Assembly (NCBI GenBank): GCA_009782605.1
Contig: WRIR01000001.1
Location: 62,001 to 126,000 of the forward strand
Direction: 5' to 3'
Length of the DNA stretch: 64,000 nucleotides
Origin: Eggerthellaceae bacterium
GTDB taxonomy: Bacteria; Actinomycetota; Coriobacteriia; Coriobacteriales; Eggerthellaceae
Within the stretch, counting starts at the first letter, position 1, and each line of letters starts with the position of its first letter. A program made the translations under genes and the position numbers. This document shows, one piece after another, positions 24,325 through 33,382 of the stretch. Below the pieces are notes generated by a model. That model had not been told where the DNA came from. It saw nothing but the letters and a program-made list of their open reading frames with translations, and searched no databases.

Positions 24325-25820
24325 GAGGTCTTCTGCAGCTTCTTCAGCTCTGCTACGCAGTTTTCTACCATCGTTATGAGGTCTTGCTGCGAGTTGATGC
24401 CCAGCTTGGAATAGATACGGTAGACGTGTGTTTTTACCGTGTGGGTCGAGATGAACAGAGCGGTACTGATGTAGCCGATATTCCTGCCTCTGGCCAGGTA
24501 CGAGAATATCTCCTGTTCGCGATGCGTGAGCCCGTAGATGTTGGAGAGGTGCAAGAGGGACGTGTTCCAGATGCTGGAGGTCTCGTTGTGGATGTCTTCG
24601 ACAGGGCGTTCAGCGTCAAGTATCCTCAGCTCTGAGCCGTAGGGCATGATGGCTGTGACGAGCACATAGCAGAACAGGAACAGCAGTGCCAGGATGAGGT
24701 CGACGAGCACAGAGTGGTAGCCGAAGGCCACAAGCAGGCTCATGAGGCCCCAGCCGGCCAACGTGCCAGACAACGGCGCGATTATCCCAAACGCCGCCTG
24801 GGCAAGGGGCAATACCTTGTACCTCATGGACCAGTGGCAAACGAAGGTCCAATGGTAGATCATAAAGAAGCAGCAGCCGACAACCGCAAAAAAGAGCTGG
24901 AGGGGCATGCCTGCCTGAGCAGGGGGAAGCCAGATGAAAAAGGCCCCGGCGATGCTGACTGGAAAGGCAATTCGTCCTGCCAGCGTAAACGAGAGCGGCT
25001 GCCTCACGACCCTTGACACGACGAGGATAAGGATACTTGCCAGGAAGAACGCAGGGAGAACGATGAAGAGCGTGCTGGTAAAACCTAACGTCACAAGAGA
25101 CTTCGCGACGCAATAGCCGAAGTACATGCCGAGGGCCGCAACATGCGTGATTGCCCGAAACGGCATGCGGTGCTCCTTTATGTTGCAAAACACCTCCACA
25201 TCGTCTTTCTGCTCGTACCTGTGCGTCATCCATAAGCCTGCGGCGCCAGCCAGGCTCACGACAACCAGGACCGAGAGGCTGACGAGCGTTGGCGTGTACA
25301 GGATCGAGAAGTTGAGAAACACGATAAGTATGCTGGTCCCAAACAGCGCAGGATAGACCTTAGAGCCGAGGGTCTCGCGGTAGAACGCAGCCCATGCCGC
25401 CCCCCAGCAGATCAGCAGAATGCCGACGGCAAACCCGCAGACAAGCCACGCAAGGTTGATCAACCCATAGGGCAATGCCACGTTAAGGCTTATAAGGCGC
25501 AGAATCGGCAGAAGCAAGAGCCCGGCCAGAAGGAGCGCATTGAGGCCGATTGAGCTGCGGACCCCGTAGAGCCAAAATGCAGGCCGCCTGAACGAGAACA
25601 CATAGATGGCCACAGTTGCGGTCAAAAGGAGCAGGAACCGGGAATCGATCAGCGAAACCAGTGTCCCGTCACCTTCAAACAGCATTGCCTCGCTGAGGAA
25701 CAGCTGTGCTGCCAGCGTGCAGAACGAGGCAGAGCCCACGACCAATGCAAGGACAAAAAGCAGGCCCCCCTCAGATTGGGCACCCTCTGACTGGGCGCTT
25801 CGTGCGGGTTGTTCCTCCAT
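24321..25820 (-). CDS. Membrane LuxR-family regulator (multi-helix N-terminus)
   Basis: The 499-residue protein has about twelve hydrophobic segments over residues 20-420 and a C-terminal LuxR/GerE helix-turn-helix (LSNIYGLTHREQEIFSYLARGRNIGYISTALFISTHTVKTHVYRIYSKLGINSQQDLITMV). Such membrane LuxR proteins are much expanded in Eggerthellaceae and usually sit beside the reductase or dehydroxylase they switch on. I start at ATG 25820 (GGGAG six bases before) rather than the upstream TTG. It is divergent from the transhydroxylase-type operon at 26083, which I infer to be its target. Confidence 0.85.
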   Translation of the reverse strand: MEEQPARSAQSEGAQSEGGLLFVLALVVGSASFCTLAAQLFLSEAMLFEGDGTLVSLIDSRFLLLLTATVAIYVFSFRRPAFWLYGVRSSIGLNALLLAGLLLLPILRLISLNVALPYGLINLAWLVCGFAVGILLICWGAAWAAFYRETLGSKVYPALFGTSILIVFLNFSILYTPTLVSLSVLVVVSLAGAAGLWMTHRYEQKDDVEVFCNIKEHRMPFRAITHVAALGMYFGYCVAKSLVTLGFTSTLFIVLPAFFLASILILVVSRVVRQPLSFTLAGRIAFPVSIAGAFFIWLPPAQAGMPLQLFFAVVGCCFFMIYHWTFVCHWSMRYKVLPLAQAAFGIIAPLSGTLAGWGLMSLLVAFGYHSVLVDLILALLFLFCYVLVTAIMPYGSELRILDAERPVEDIHNETSSIWNTSLLHLSNIYGLTHREQEIFSYLARGRNIGYISTALFISTHTVKTHVYRIYSKLGINSQQDLITMVENCVAELKKLQKTS

Positions 25821-26082
25821 AAACAGCTCCCGGCAGGGTCGATGGCAAGTGGGCTCTACAGTATAGCGATAGATCGGCATTTCCTCAAGCAATCATCCGG
25901 TTGATACAACGATTCGCGCTCGTAATACTCTCGTCCATACTCCCCTTTTTCGTATCGCAGGATAAGCTGTATATCCCCAATCAGGACAGGAGCCGATTGT
26001 CATTCCTCCCGTTTTCTCGCAAGCTTCCTCCACGTATAAGAATGTGTGCAGTGTTAAAGACAATCGTTTGAAAGGAGAACTC

Positions 26083-28650
26083 ATGGTGCATTCAGAAGAC
26101 CATGAACGAGTACGTGGCAAGATGCGCACGACCTGCTCGACCGCTGGGCCATTGCAGGTGTCGGTTCGCGATGGCAAGATGATCAGGGTTGAGCCGCTGC
26201 AGTTTGATTCCGCGGAGGTGGATTCATGGCAATGCGACGTCAATGGAAAGACCTATAAGCCGCCGTTGACCCATCCCCTGCTTCCCTGGGGCATGATCGG
26301 CAAGCAGATGGCGTATTCAGAAAACCGCGTGATGTACCCCATGAAACGCGTTGACTGGGATCCCAAAGGCGAGCGCAACACCCAAAATCGCGGATCCAGC
26401 GGCTACGAGCGCATCTCCTGGGACGAGGCGTTTAACATCATCGAGTCCGAGATGAAGCGTGTCATTGAGACCTATGGCAACTCTGCCTTGTCTGAGTTCT
26501 ATTCAGCGCATCCCGAGTGGGGATTCCTTCACTACTTCTTCAGCGACTGGGTTCGCTTCTGGGATATGATCGGATCGACCCACATCGACTTCTCACCAAA
26601 TTCGTGGGAAGGCTGGTCGGCTGGCTCTACGCTTATGTGGGGACACTGGCCGGCACAGGGCATCCCCGCAGCCCCCGACACCTTCTTTGATGTCTCAGAA
26701 CACGACGACCTGATAGTACTTTGGGGTGTTGACCCCATGTTCCACAACCTCTATGGAGGCGTTGACCAGGCGCGTTTGTGGCGCTGGTGGAAAGAGCTCG
26801 GCAAAGAGGTTGTAGTTATCGAACCCCTCTATAACGAGGTCGCCCTAGCGGTTGCCGATAGATGGATCCCCATATATCCCGGCACCGATGGCGCTATGGC
26901 CGAGGCGATTGCCTATGTCTGGATAACCGAGGGAACCTTTGAACAGGAGTACCTCGACACCCACTGCATCGGTTTTGACGAGGATCACCTGCCGGAGGGT
27001 GTGCCCGCAGGGCTTTCCTTCAAGACCCATATCCTCGGCAAGGGCTCTGACAAGACGCCGAAGACACCGGAATGGGCAGCTGAGAAATGCGGCGTGCCTG
27101 CAAGGATCATCCGCAGGCTTGCCCGCGAATGGGCTGCCAGGCCTACATCCTTCTGGGTCTTTACTGGTGGCGCGTGCAGGCGCCAGTTCGCCGAAGGGTT
27201 CACTCGCCTCGCAGCCACCTTGGGCATGATGCGCGCCATGGGCAAGCCTGGCAGCAACATGATCGGCCCGTTCTTATCCCTGTCTGGTCCCTTTGATGAT
27301 GTCAACCAGATTGGGCCGGGCGGCTACGCCGACGGCGGCATGAACTCGGTCTGTAAGGACTACCGCAATAACAGTGTGCCTCAACGCCTGACGTTCCAAA
27401 AACTGCTCAAATCAGTCGAAGAGGATGAGTTCGAGTATTTTGGCGGCGACCTCTTCAACACTTCGGCAGAAGAGTACTTCAATGTGCGTAAATACCCCAC
27501 TGATGGATGCTCGCCGATCCGCCTGTTCTGGCAGCGTGGCTCAAGCTGCACTAATCCACCCGACCGCAACCAGCACCTGAAATTCCTCAGGAGCCCCCAG
27601 ATTGAGGCGTTCTTCGTAAGCGCACCGTGGTTTGACCGCGAGTGCCGCATGGCCGACCTCGTTTTGCCCACCACTACCATGTATGAGCGCGAGGACTTCA
27701 CCGAGCCGGCACGTTGTGGCAAATACATCCCGCCCTCCTATGTGGGCCTGCGCAGCGCGATCTATCACCAGCGCTGCATCGAGCCGATTGGCGAGAGCAT
27801 GACCGACATGGACATACTGGCAGAAGTCGCAGACCGGTTTGGGCTTAAGGATGTCTACCTTGAGGGCAACTCCGAGGAAGACTTCATCCGTAAGATCTAC
27901 GCGAATACAAACATTCCGCTTTCCTTTGAGGAGATTCAGAAAAAAGGCTACTATGTGTGGCCTGCTCCCAAGGACTACAAGCCCAACAAGCAGTTCAATG
28001 ATTTTTATCACGATCCCGAGAATAACCCGATGCCCACTCCCACCGGAAAGGTTGAGATCTTCTCAACGCTGGCTTGGGAGAAGTACGGCGACCATCCGGA
28101 GATTCCGCCCTATCCGAAGTATATTCCCGAGCTGGAAGGCGCGGAGTCGACCGAGCTTAAGGAGAAATATCCCCTCCAGCAACTGTTGGCGCATCCCAAG
28201 TTCCGCTTCCACGGGAAGTACAACGACTGCACTTGGCTCAACGAAGCCTACAAGGTCAAGGGGCCGGACGGCTACAAGTATGAGCCCGTACTCATCCACC
28301 CGGATGATGCCGCCGACCGTGGCCTCAAGGACAACGACATAGTTGTTGTCTACAACGACCGCGGCACGGCGTTGGGCGGCGCAGTGGTGACGTATCGCAT
28401 GAAAAAGGGAGTCGCCCAGTTTACCTACGGTGCCTGGAACGATCCTTTGGACGGTGGTTTCGGTGCCCCCGACCGTGGTGGCGACGGCCAGGTTCTCACC
28501 AATCCCAGCCCGATGTCAGCACATCACCCCACCGGCGGCGCGTACAACTCGTCGCTGATAGAGATTAAAAAAGCCGACCTCGACCAGCTGGCGAAGGATT
28601 ACCCAGAGGGCTGGAGTGGCAAGTACCGTACGTGGAACAAGGAGGGCTGA
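26083..28650 (+). CDS. Molybdopterin oxidoreductase, pyrogallol transhydroxylase large-subunit type (catechol dehydroxylase family)
   Basis: The 855-residue protein follows pyrogallol-phloroglucinol transhydroxylase AthL along its length: the opening TCSTAGPLQVSVRDGKMIRVEPLQFD, PMKRVDWDPKGERNxQNRG, YERISWDEA, NSWEGWSAGSTLMWG and the C-terminal HPKFRFHGKYND and ALGGAVVTYRMKKGVAQFTYG. It has no N-terminal [4Fe-4S] cysteines and no Tat signal, both as in AthL. The family moves or removes aromatic hydroxyl groups; the gut dopamine and hydrocaffeate dehydroxylases belong to it. The exact phenolic substrate cannot be told. It is first in a three-gene operon. ATG 26083 follows AAAGGAG. Confidence 0.85.
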   Translation: MVHSEDHERVRGKMRTTCSTAGPLQVSVRDGKMIRVEPLQFDSAEVDSWQCDVNGKTYKPPLTHPLLPWGMIGKQMAYSENRVMYPMKRVDWDPKGERNTQNRGSSGYERISWDEAFNIIESEMKRVIETYGNSALSEFYSAHPEWGFLHYFFSDWVRFWDMIGSTHIDFSPNSWEGWSAGSTLMWGHWPAQGIPAAPDTFFDVSEHDDLIVLWGVDPMFHNLYGGVDQARLWRWWKELGKEVVVIEPLYNEVALAVADRWIPIYPGTDGAMAEAIAYVWITEGTFEQEYLDTHCIGFDEDHLPEGVPAGLSFKTHILGKGSDKTPKTPEWAAEKCGVPARIIRRLAREWAARPTSFWVFTGGACRRQFAEGFTRLAATLGMMRAMGKPGSNMIGPFLSLSGPFDDVNQIGPGGYADGGMNSVCKDYRNNSVPQRLTFQKLLKSVEEDEFEYFGGDLFNTSAEEYFNVRKYPTDGCSPIRLFWQRGSSCTNPPDRNQHLKFLRSPQIEAFFVSAPWFDRECRMADLVLPTTTMYEREDFTEPARCGKYIPPSYVGLRSAIYHQRCIEPIGESMTDMDILAEVADRFGLKDVYLEGNSEEDFIRKIYANTNIPLSFEEIQKKGYYVWPAPKDYKPNKQFNDFYHDPENNPMPTPTGKVEIFSTLAWEKYGDHPEIPPYPKYIPELEGAESTELKEKYPLQQLLAHPKFRFHGKYNDCTWLNEAYKVKGPDGYKYEPVLIHPDDAADRGLKDNDIVVVYNDRGTALGGAVVTYRMKKGVAQFTYGAWNDPLDGGFGAPDRGGDGQVLTNPSPMSAHHPTGGAYNSSLIEIKKADLDQLAKDYPEGWSGKYRTWNKEG

Positions 28651-28653
28651 TGC

Positions 28654-29481
28654 ATGAAGACTATTCTTGTTGACCCATCACGCTGCCTGCAGTGCTCGAA
28701 CTGCTGGGTTGCCTGCAAGGATGAACACTGCGGCAACGACTGGTCGCCCATTTCTGCCCCACAGGGCGAGGACCAGTGGTGGATCCGCGTTGAGGAGACC
28801 GAGGTAGCCTCCGGCGCCCACATGAAGCTCCATCGCGTCCCGATCCTGTGCCAGCACTGCAAGGAGGCACCCTGCATGGCTGCTGCACCTGACGCGGTGT
28901 ACCGCAGAGACGATGGCCTCGTGGTCATCGACCCGAAGCAGGCAAGAGGAAGACAGGAGATTTTTGAGGCCTGCCCCTATGGCGTGGTTTACTACAACGC
29001 CGAGCTCGACCTTCCCCAGAAGTGCACGGGCTGTGCCCACCTGCTGGATGCCGGATACCAGGCGCCGCGCTGCGTGACAGCCTGCCCCAACGATGCCCTT
29101 GCATTTGTTGATGAGGGCGACCTGGCGCCGGAAAACATGTATGCTCCCCTGGAGGTGTTCCACCCCGAGTTTGAGACGCAGCCGAGTGTTGCCTACGTCA
29201 GGCTTCCGAGGATATTCGTCGCCGGCGAGCTTGCGACACAGGATGAGACTGGCTGCATCGAGGATGCACTCGTGACGGCATGGCACCAGGTGACCGGCGA
29301 TGTCTACGAGGGCTATTCAAGCACGTTCGGCGATTTCCATATCGACGTCGAGGCCCCGGGCTTTTACTCGGTAGAGTTCTTCGCCGAGGGCTTCAAACGC
29401 AAGACAATCACAGACATCGACCTGCGGGAGTCAAGAAGCCTCGGAGTCGTAAAGCTCTGGCCGAGACTCACGAATTGTTAG
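28654..29481 (+). CDS. Iron-sulfur subunit, pyrogallol transhydroxylase small-subunit type
   Basis: The 275-residue protein has an NrfC/DmsB-like set of cysteines for three or four [4Fe-4S] clusters: CLQCSNCWVACKDEHC, CQHCKEAPC, CPYGVVYY, CTGCAHLLDAG, CVTACPN. About residues 195-275 form a beta-sandwich (VTGDVYEGYSSTFGDFHIDVEAPGFYSVEFFAEG) as in the small subunit AthS. It begins just after the large-subunit stop and forms the electron relay of the complex. Like AthS it is slightly longer than plain DmsB because of that extra domain. Confidence 0.87.
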   Translation: MKTILVDPSRCLQCSNCWVACKDEHCGNDWSPISAPQGEDQWWIRVEETEVASGAHMKLHRVPILCQHCKEAPCMAAAPDAVYRRDDGLVVIDPKQARGRQEIFEACPYGVVYYNAELDLPQKCTGCAHLLDAGYQAPRCVTACPNDALAFVDEGDLAPENMYAPLEVFHPEFETQPSVAYVRLPRIFVAGELATQDETGCIEDALVTAWHQVTGDVYEGYSSTFGDFHIDVEAPGFYSVEFFAEGFKRKTITDIDLRESRSLGVVKLWPRLTNC

Positions 29482-29492
29482 GGGGACTGGAT

Positions 29493-29969
29493 ATGCCCAG
29501 CAGAAAATGGATTGCTATCGTCAATATCACACTGTCGCTTCTCATGTCGGTCTTTCTGTCGGTGCTGTTTACCGTCGGACAGGGCTTCCATCTTACGCTC
29601 GCTGGCTTTGGCTACACATTTGCCTTTGCATTTGGCACCTCGCTTTTTGTGGCCTTCCTCATACCGCTTCCGCGTGCGGGGAACTGGTTTGCAAAACGGA
29701 TGGGGGCCGAGCCCGGCACGGGGATGTTCTACATACTGGACAGCGCTGTGCAAGTGGTCTTCTTCCTGATCATGGTCAACCTCGTAATGACACTCGCGCT
29801 GTCAGGCTACGGCTTCATCGACGGCCTGAGCTTCTTTGACCGCTGGTGGATCATGAACATCAACTTCTTTGCGATCGCCTATGTGACATTCCTTCTTGTA
29901 CGAACCGTTGCAGTCGCCCTTGCCGACCGCCTGACCAAAAGTAAAGTTGAAAAAGAGGTTCCAGCATAG
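29493..29969 (+). CDS. Four-helix membrane protein in the transhydroxylase-type operon
   Basis: The 158-residue protein has four hydrophobic segments (about 8-28, 36-56, 83-103, 120-142) and a basic C-terminal tail. I do not recognise the family; it resembles small DUF2798-like membrane proteins. It could anchor the enzyme or move its substrate. Start ATG 29493 is preceded by GGGGG and lies 12 bases after the iron-sulfur gene, so it is co-transcribed. Confidence 0.7.
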   Translation: MPSRKWIAIVNITLSLLMSVFLSVLFTVGQGFHLTLAGFGYTFAFAFGTSLFVAFLIPLPRAGNWFAKRMGAEPGTGMFYILDSAVQVVFFLIMVNLVMTLALSGYGFIDGLSFFDRWWIMNINFFAIAYVTFLLVRTVAVALADRLTKSKVEKEVPA

Positions 29970-29993
29970 AGAAATAGAGAAGGCTGAGTGTTT

Positions 29994-30027
29994 CCCGCAC
30001 AGGCAAGCCAAGGGTTGCCTGTGCGGG
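29994..30027 (+). terminator. Hairpin ending the transhydroxylase-type operon
   Basis: A 13-bp perfect stem (CCCGCACAGGCAA / TTGCCTGTGCGGG) with an eight-base loop lies 24 bases after the membrane protein stop. It is not followed by a T-run. Confidence 0.55.
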
Positions 30028-30144
30028 GCAGCTGAGAACTGAGAACCCGGGTACCGATTAATATGTCATTCCGGAGCCTGCGAAGCAGGAGCCCGGAATC
30101 TAAAGGAGAAATTGTAGTACGTGGACAAGGGTACGGACAAGGGT

Positions 30145-30168
30145 GGACAAGGGTACGTACCCTTGTCC
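30145..30168. repeat. 24-bp perfect palindrome after phnPP
   Basis: GGACAAGGGTAC followed by its exact reverse complement, ten bases beyond the phnPP stop. Three GGACAAGGGT direct copies lead into it (30123, 30135, 30145), and half of it (TACGTACCCTTGTCC) recurs at 45008-45022. It could act as a terminator for the phn transcript. Confidence 0.6.
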
Positions 30169-30177
30169 TAACTAGTT

Positions 30178-31092
30178 TTAAGCTTGTCCACGGAAGCCTA
30201 TGTGGGGGGTGTCGTTGAAGGTTCCGTGGTAGTCGGAGCCGCCTGTGTGGAAGAGGTTGTGGCGCTTCTCAAGCTCGGCGCAGCGCTGCCAGTCGGCGGG
30301 GCCGTGGTCGGGATGGAAGCGCTCGATGCCGCGCAGCCCGCACTCCACCAAGGCGGGGACTATCCCATAGCTGTCGAGCTGCCCGGGGTGGGCGAGCACC
30401 GCGACTCCCCCGTCGGCGACGATGGCGCCCACCGCCTCGCGGGCATCCACATAGCTGATGTCGCGGGCGCAGATGCCCGTGCCCTTGAACAGGCCACGGC
30501 TTAAGCAGCTGTAGGCGGCGCTGCCATAGGCCGCATCGGTGAGTGCCGCCATGAGATGCTGCTTGTAGAAGGATGTCGAGTGCTGGGACAGCTCCGCCGC
30601 CTTCTTGATGTCCACCTCATAGCCCGCCTCAAGCAGGCGGTCCATCTGCCAGCAGGTGTTCGCACGCCTCTTCTCAAGGAGGTCCCGGCACAGCGCCCTG
30701 ATCGCAGGGGAGTCGCTGCGCAGCCCGTAGCCTAAGACATGCACCTTGCGCTTGCGCTCGACATCCCAGGCGCTCACTTCGATGCCCCCCAGGGCGACGA
30801 TCCCGAAATGCCCGGCCGTCTCGACCGCAAAGTCGAGCCCGACCGTGGTGTCATGGTTGGTGAAGGCGATATGGGTCATCTCGCGGCGGGCTGCCTGCTC
30901 GACGATGTCCTTGAAGCTGTCCGACCCGTCCGAGATGTTGGAATGGATATGGAGGTCGCAGCAGGCATTGAAGGCCTCGCCCCGCCCGAGGAAGCGCAGC
31001 AGGGCCTCGGTCGCGCCCGCGCTCGTGGTGAAGGGGCTCGCCGAGCGCGGGCGTCTGGCTTCCTTCGTGGTCGGGGGGCAGGACAGGATCAT
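30178..31092 (-). CDS. phnPP: PHP-family cyclic phosphodiesterase PhnPP of the C-P lyase pathway
   Basis: The protein of about 304 residues has PHP metal motifs: CDLHIHSNISDGS, AFTNHDTTVG, GIEVSAW, VLAHPGQ and GSDYHG. By family and by its place at the end of a phn operon it is PhnPP, which opens 5-phosphoribosyl 1,2-cyclic phosphate and then removes the released phosphate to give ribose 5-phosphate. That route was described with an Eggerthella lenta enzyme and replaces PhnP. The start ATG overlaps the phnL stop (ATGA), which fixes it at 31092. Residues 1-45 before the PHP domain are a low-complexity extension. Confidence 0.88.
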   Translation of the reverse strand: MILSCPPTTKEARRPRSASPFTTSAGATEALLRFLGRGEAFNACCDLHIHSNISDGSDSFKDIVEQAARREMTHIAFTNHDTTVGLDFAVETAGHFGIVALGGIEVSAWDVERKRKVHVLGYGLRSDSPAIRALCRDLLEKRRANTCWQMDRLLEAGYEVDIKKAAELSQHSTSFYKQHLMAALTDAAYGSAAYSCLSRGLFKGTGICARDISYVDAREAVGAIVADGGVAVLAHPGQLDSYGIVPALVECGLRGIERFHPDHGPADWQRCAELEKRHNLFHTGGSDYHGTFNDTPHIGFRGQA

Positions 31093-31859
31093 GCGATGAC
31101 GCCTTCCTGCATGTTGAACTCGTGGTCGCAAAGGCCCTCCATGAACTCCAGGTCATGGAAGATTCCCAACATCGTCGTGCCCTGGTTCTTCAGCTGCTCG
31201 ATAAGCTCGCGCACTTTCAGCTTCGAGGCATTGTCCAGCGACGCCGTCGGCTCGTCGAGCAAGAGCAGGCGGGGCTGCTTTATCATGGCCGCCGCAATGT
31301 TGAGGCGCAGCTTCTCGCCGCCGGAAAAGGTGCGCGGGTACACCGCCCACAGCTCTTCTGCCAGGTTGAAGTGGGCGAGCATCTTCTCAGTCTCGCTGTG
31401 GCAGAGGTCGAGCTGCTTGCTCCCATAGGTCTCAAGCGCGCTTTGCAGCACGATGTCGTAGGCGCTTCGCCGCGGCAGGACGCTCAGGAACTGGGTGACG
31501 TAGCCTATCTCGTGGGTGCGCAGGTACACGACCTGCCGCTGGCTCGCCTGGGCGAGGTCGATATACCCGAATGCAGCCGAGTCGTACCACAGGGAGCCCT
31601 TCTCGGGGAAGTTCGTGCGGAAGAGGCAGCGCAGGATGGTCGATTTCCCCGAGCCGCTTTTCCCTGTTATTCCCACGAACTCGCCCGGCATGACCGTGAG
31701 GCTGATGTCGTAGCAGCCTTGGATATGCCGGCCCATCGCATGGACGGTGAAGGACTTCGTGAGCCCTTCGATGGTGAGCAGGGGGCGGGCCGCCCCGGGC
31801 CGGGGCGCCTGCTGGTCGCGGGACACCGGGTTGTCTCGAACGGCGTAAGCGGCCTCCAT
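31089..31859 (-). CDS. phnL: C-P lyase ABC-type subunit PhnL
   Basis: The 256-residue protein has Walker A GKSGSGKST, the signature FSGGEKLRLNIA and Walker B LLLLDEPTASLD, with the PhnL-specific run TKSFTVHAMGRHIQG. PhnL is part of the soluble phosphonate-activating complex rather than a transporter ATPase. The first 25 residues before LLTIEGLTKSF are an extra Pro/Ala/Arg-rich leader. Its gene sits between phnM, one base upstream, and phnPP, which overlaps it by four bases. Confidence 0.92.
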   Translation of the reverse strand: MEAAYAVRDNPVSRDQQAPRPGAARPLLTIEGLTKSFTVHAMGRHIQGCYDISLTVMPGEFVGITGKSGSGKSTILRCLFRTNFPEKGSLWYDSAAFGYIDLAQASQRQVVYLRTHEIGYVTQFLSVLPRRSAYDIVLQSALETYGSKQLDLCHSETEKMLAHFNLAEELWAVYPRTFSGGEKLRLNIAAAMIKQPRLLLLDEPTASLDNASKLKVRELIEQLKNQGTTMLGIFHDLEFMEGLCDHEFNMQEGVIA

Positions 31860-33305
31860 CTACCTCACCTCGGCTTCTTCTCGCACGGCCCGCACGCCCG
31901 CGCCCGGGCCCTCATGCCCGCCTTCAAGGGGGGCCTCGAACTGCGGGTAGTGCGACTGGTGCACACACCGGCCGCCCACGAAGGCCTGCGCAACGACGGG
32001 GATGTCCCCGCCTATCTCGCGCACGCACAGCATGTCGGCGCGCTTCCCCACCGCAATCGAGCCGAAGTCCTTGTCGAGGCGTACTGCCCGGGCAGGGTTG
32101 ATGCTTATGAGGGCCACGGCCCGGGCAAGGCCTATCCCGCAGTGGCGATGGAGGATGAAGGCAGAGCTCAGCAGGGCCGCCGGGTAGTAGTCGCTGCACA
32201 GCACGTCGACCATGTCGGCGCACACCGCCTCGCGCGCGGAGAGGTTCGCCGAATGGGAGCGGCCAAGCAGCACGTTCGGCGCGCCGGCCAAGGTGTGCAT
32301 GCCGCGCTTCCGGGCGCTCTGCGCGACGTCGAGGGTGATGGGGAACTCGGATATCGAGGTTTCCAGCTGCTCCATCAAGTCGAGCTTCTCGCAGGAGTCG
32401 TCGTCATGGGAGGCAAGCGCGATGCCCTGTGCCCGCGCCATGCGGGACAGCTCAAGCAGCTGTGCCATGCTCAGCTTGTCGGCAGCCTGCTTCTCCGCGA
32501 TTATCCGGGCGACGTCCTCGTCGCTCAGGTTCCGGTAGCCCTTCAAGGTGTCGCCATAGACCTTGAGGTCGGCATACTGCCCTTGCCCGGGCGTGTGGTC
32601 CATAAAGGAAAGGAGGTCGATGAGCCCGCGGGAAAGGTAGTCCTTGACAGCCTCGTACATGTTGAAGGCGTCGACCTCGACCCTCAGGTGCAGGCGGTGC
32701 CGGATCAGGTGGTCGCGCTCCTCCCCCTGGCGCATCGCCTGGATAAGAGCTATCAGGGCCGAGACGTTCTCGAAGCTGCGGATGGGCTTGTGGTCGAAGA
32801 CCGTCGACTGGTAGATCGAGAGCGAGTGGTAGATAGTGGTGACGCCGTGTGCCACCAGCTCCCGCTCCGCCTTGTAGAGCGCCGCACTCAGATCCATGAC
32901 GACGCCGGGACGGGGGCTTGCAACACTTTCGATGAAGTCGGAATGGATGTCGATGATGCCCGGGAGCACGTAGCAGCCCCGCGCGTCGACGACAATCGGC
33001 CCCTGCCGCGGCCCATCCTGCGGCCCCTGCGGCCCCTGCCGCAGCCCCTGCCCTGTCGGCCAGAGGTCGTCGCCGAAGCCTGCGGCCTCGTCGATAATCG
33101 ACTGCGCCGAGTCGATCAGGCTCATCTCGCCCAGGTCCTCGCGGCCCGGGAAGCGCACGGCCTCGCGGCCCGAGAAGTGCCCGCCTGCGGTGCTGGGGCG
33201 GATGGCTTCGATCCTGCCGCCCACGACCACCACGTCGTGATGGGGCAGCACCTCGTGCTCGCAGACGACCGTGCCGCCCTGCAGGATTATTGATTCACAT
33301 TCCAT
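31860..33305 (-). CDS. phnM: Ribose 1-methylphosphonate 5-triphosphate diphosphatase PhnM, with insertion
   Basis: The protein is an amidohydrolase-fold PhnM (DARGCYVLPGIIDIHSDFIESV, STVFDHKPIRSFENVSALIALI, LASHDDDS, ADMVDVLCSDYYPAALL). It removes pyrophosphate from the ribose triphosphate intermediate. At 481 residues it is about 100 longer than the E. coli protein. Some 65 extra residues lie between RIEAIRPS (38) and IVVDARG (104), ending in a Gly-Pro-Gln-rich run, just before the first metal histidine. I start at ATG 33305 after AGAGGT; the open frame runs 23 codons further up. Confidence 0.9.
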   Translation of the reverse strand: MECESIILQGGTVVCEHEVLPHHDVVVVGGRIEAIRPSTAGGHFSGREAVRFPGREDLGEMSLIDSAQSIIDEAAGFGDDLWPTGQGLRQGPQGPQDGPRQGPIVVDARGCYVLPGIIDIHSDFIESVASPRPGVVMDLSAALYKAERELVAHGVTTIYHSLSIYQSTVFDHKPIRSFENVSALIALIQAMRQGEERDHLIRHRLHLRVEVDAFNMYEAVKDYLSRGLIDLLSFMDHTPGQGQYADLKVYGDTLKGYRNLSDEDVARIIAEKQAADKLSMAQLLELSRMARAQGIALASHDDDSCEKLDLMEQLETSISEFPITLDVAQSARKRGMHTLAGAPNVLLGRSHSANLSAREAVCADMVDVLCSDYYPAALLSSAFILHRHCGIGLARAVALISINPARAVRLDKDFGSIAVGKRADMLCVREIGGDIPVVAQAFVGGRCVHQSHYPQFEAPLEGGHEGPGAGVRAVREEAEVR

Positions 33306-33382
33306 GGAAACCTCTTTCTTGATATCTGTGGTCCTTGCTGCCATGCCTGCCGCGTATCCTTCCCGCTCCCGCACTCCCCGCC

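Noticed and set aside
31122-33293. 723-residue plus-strand open frame
   Set aside because: It runs antisense through phnL and phnM; length comes from high GC and the sequence has no recognisable domain.
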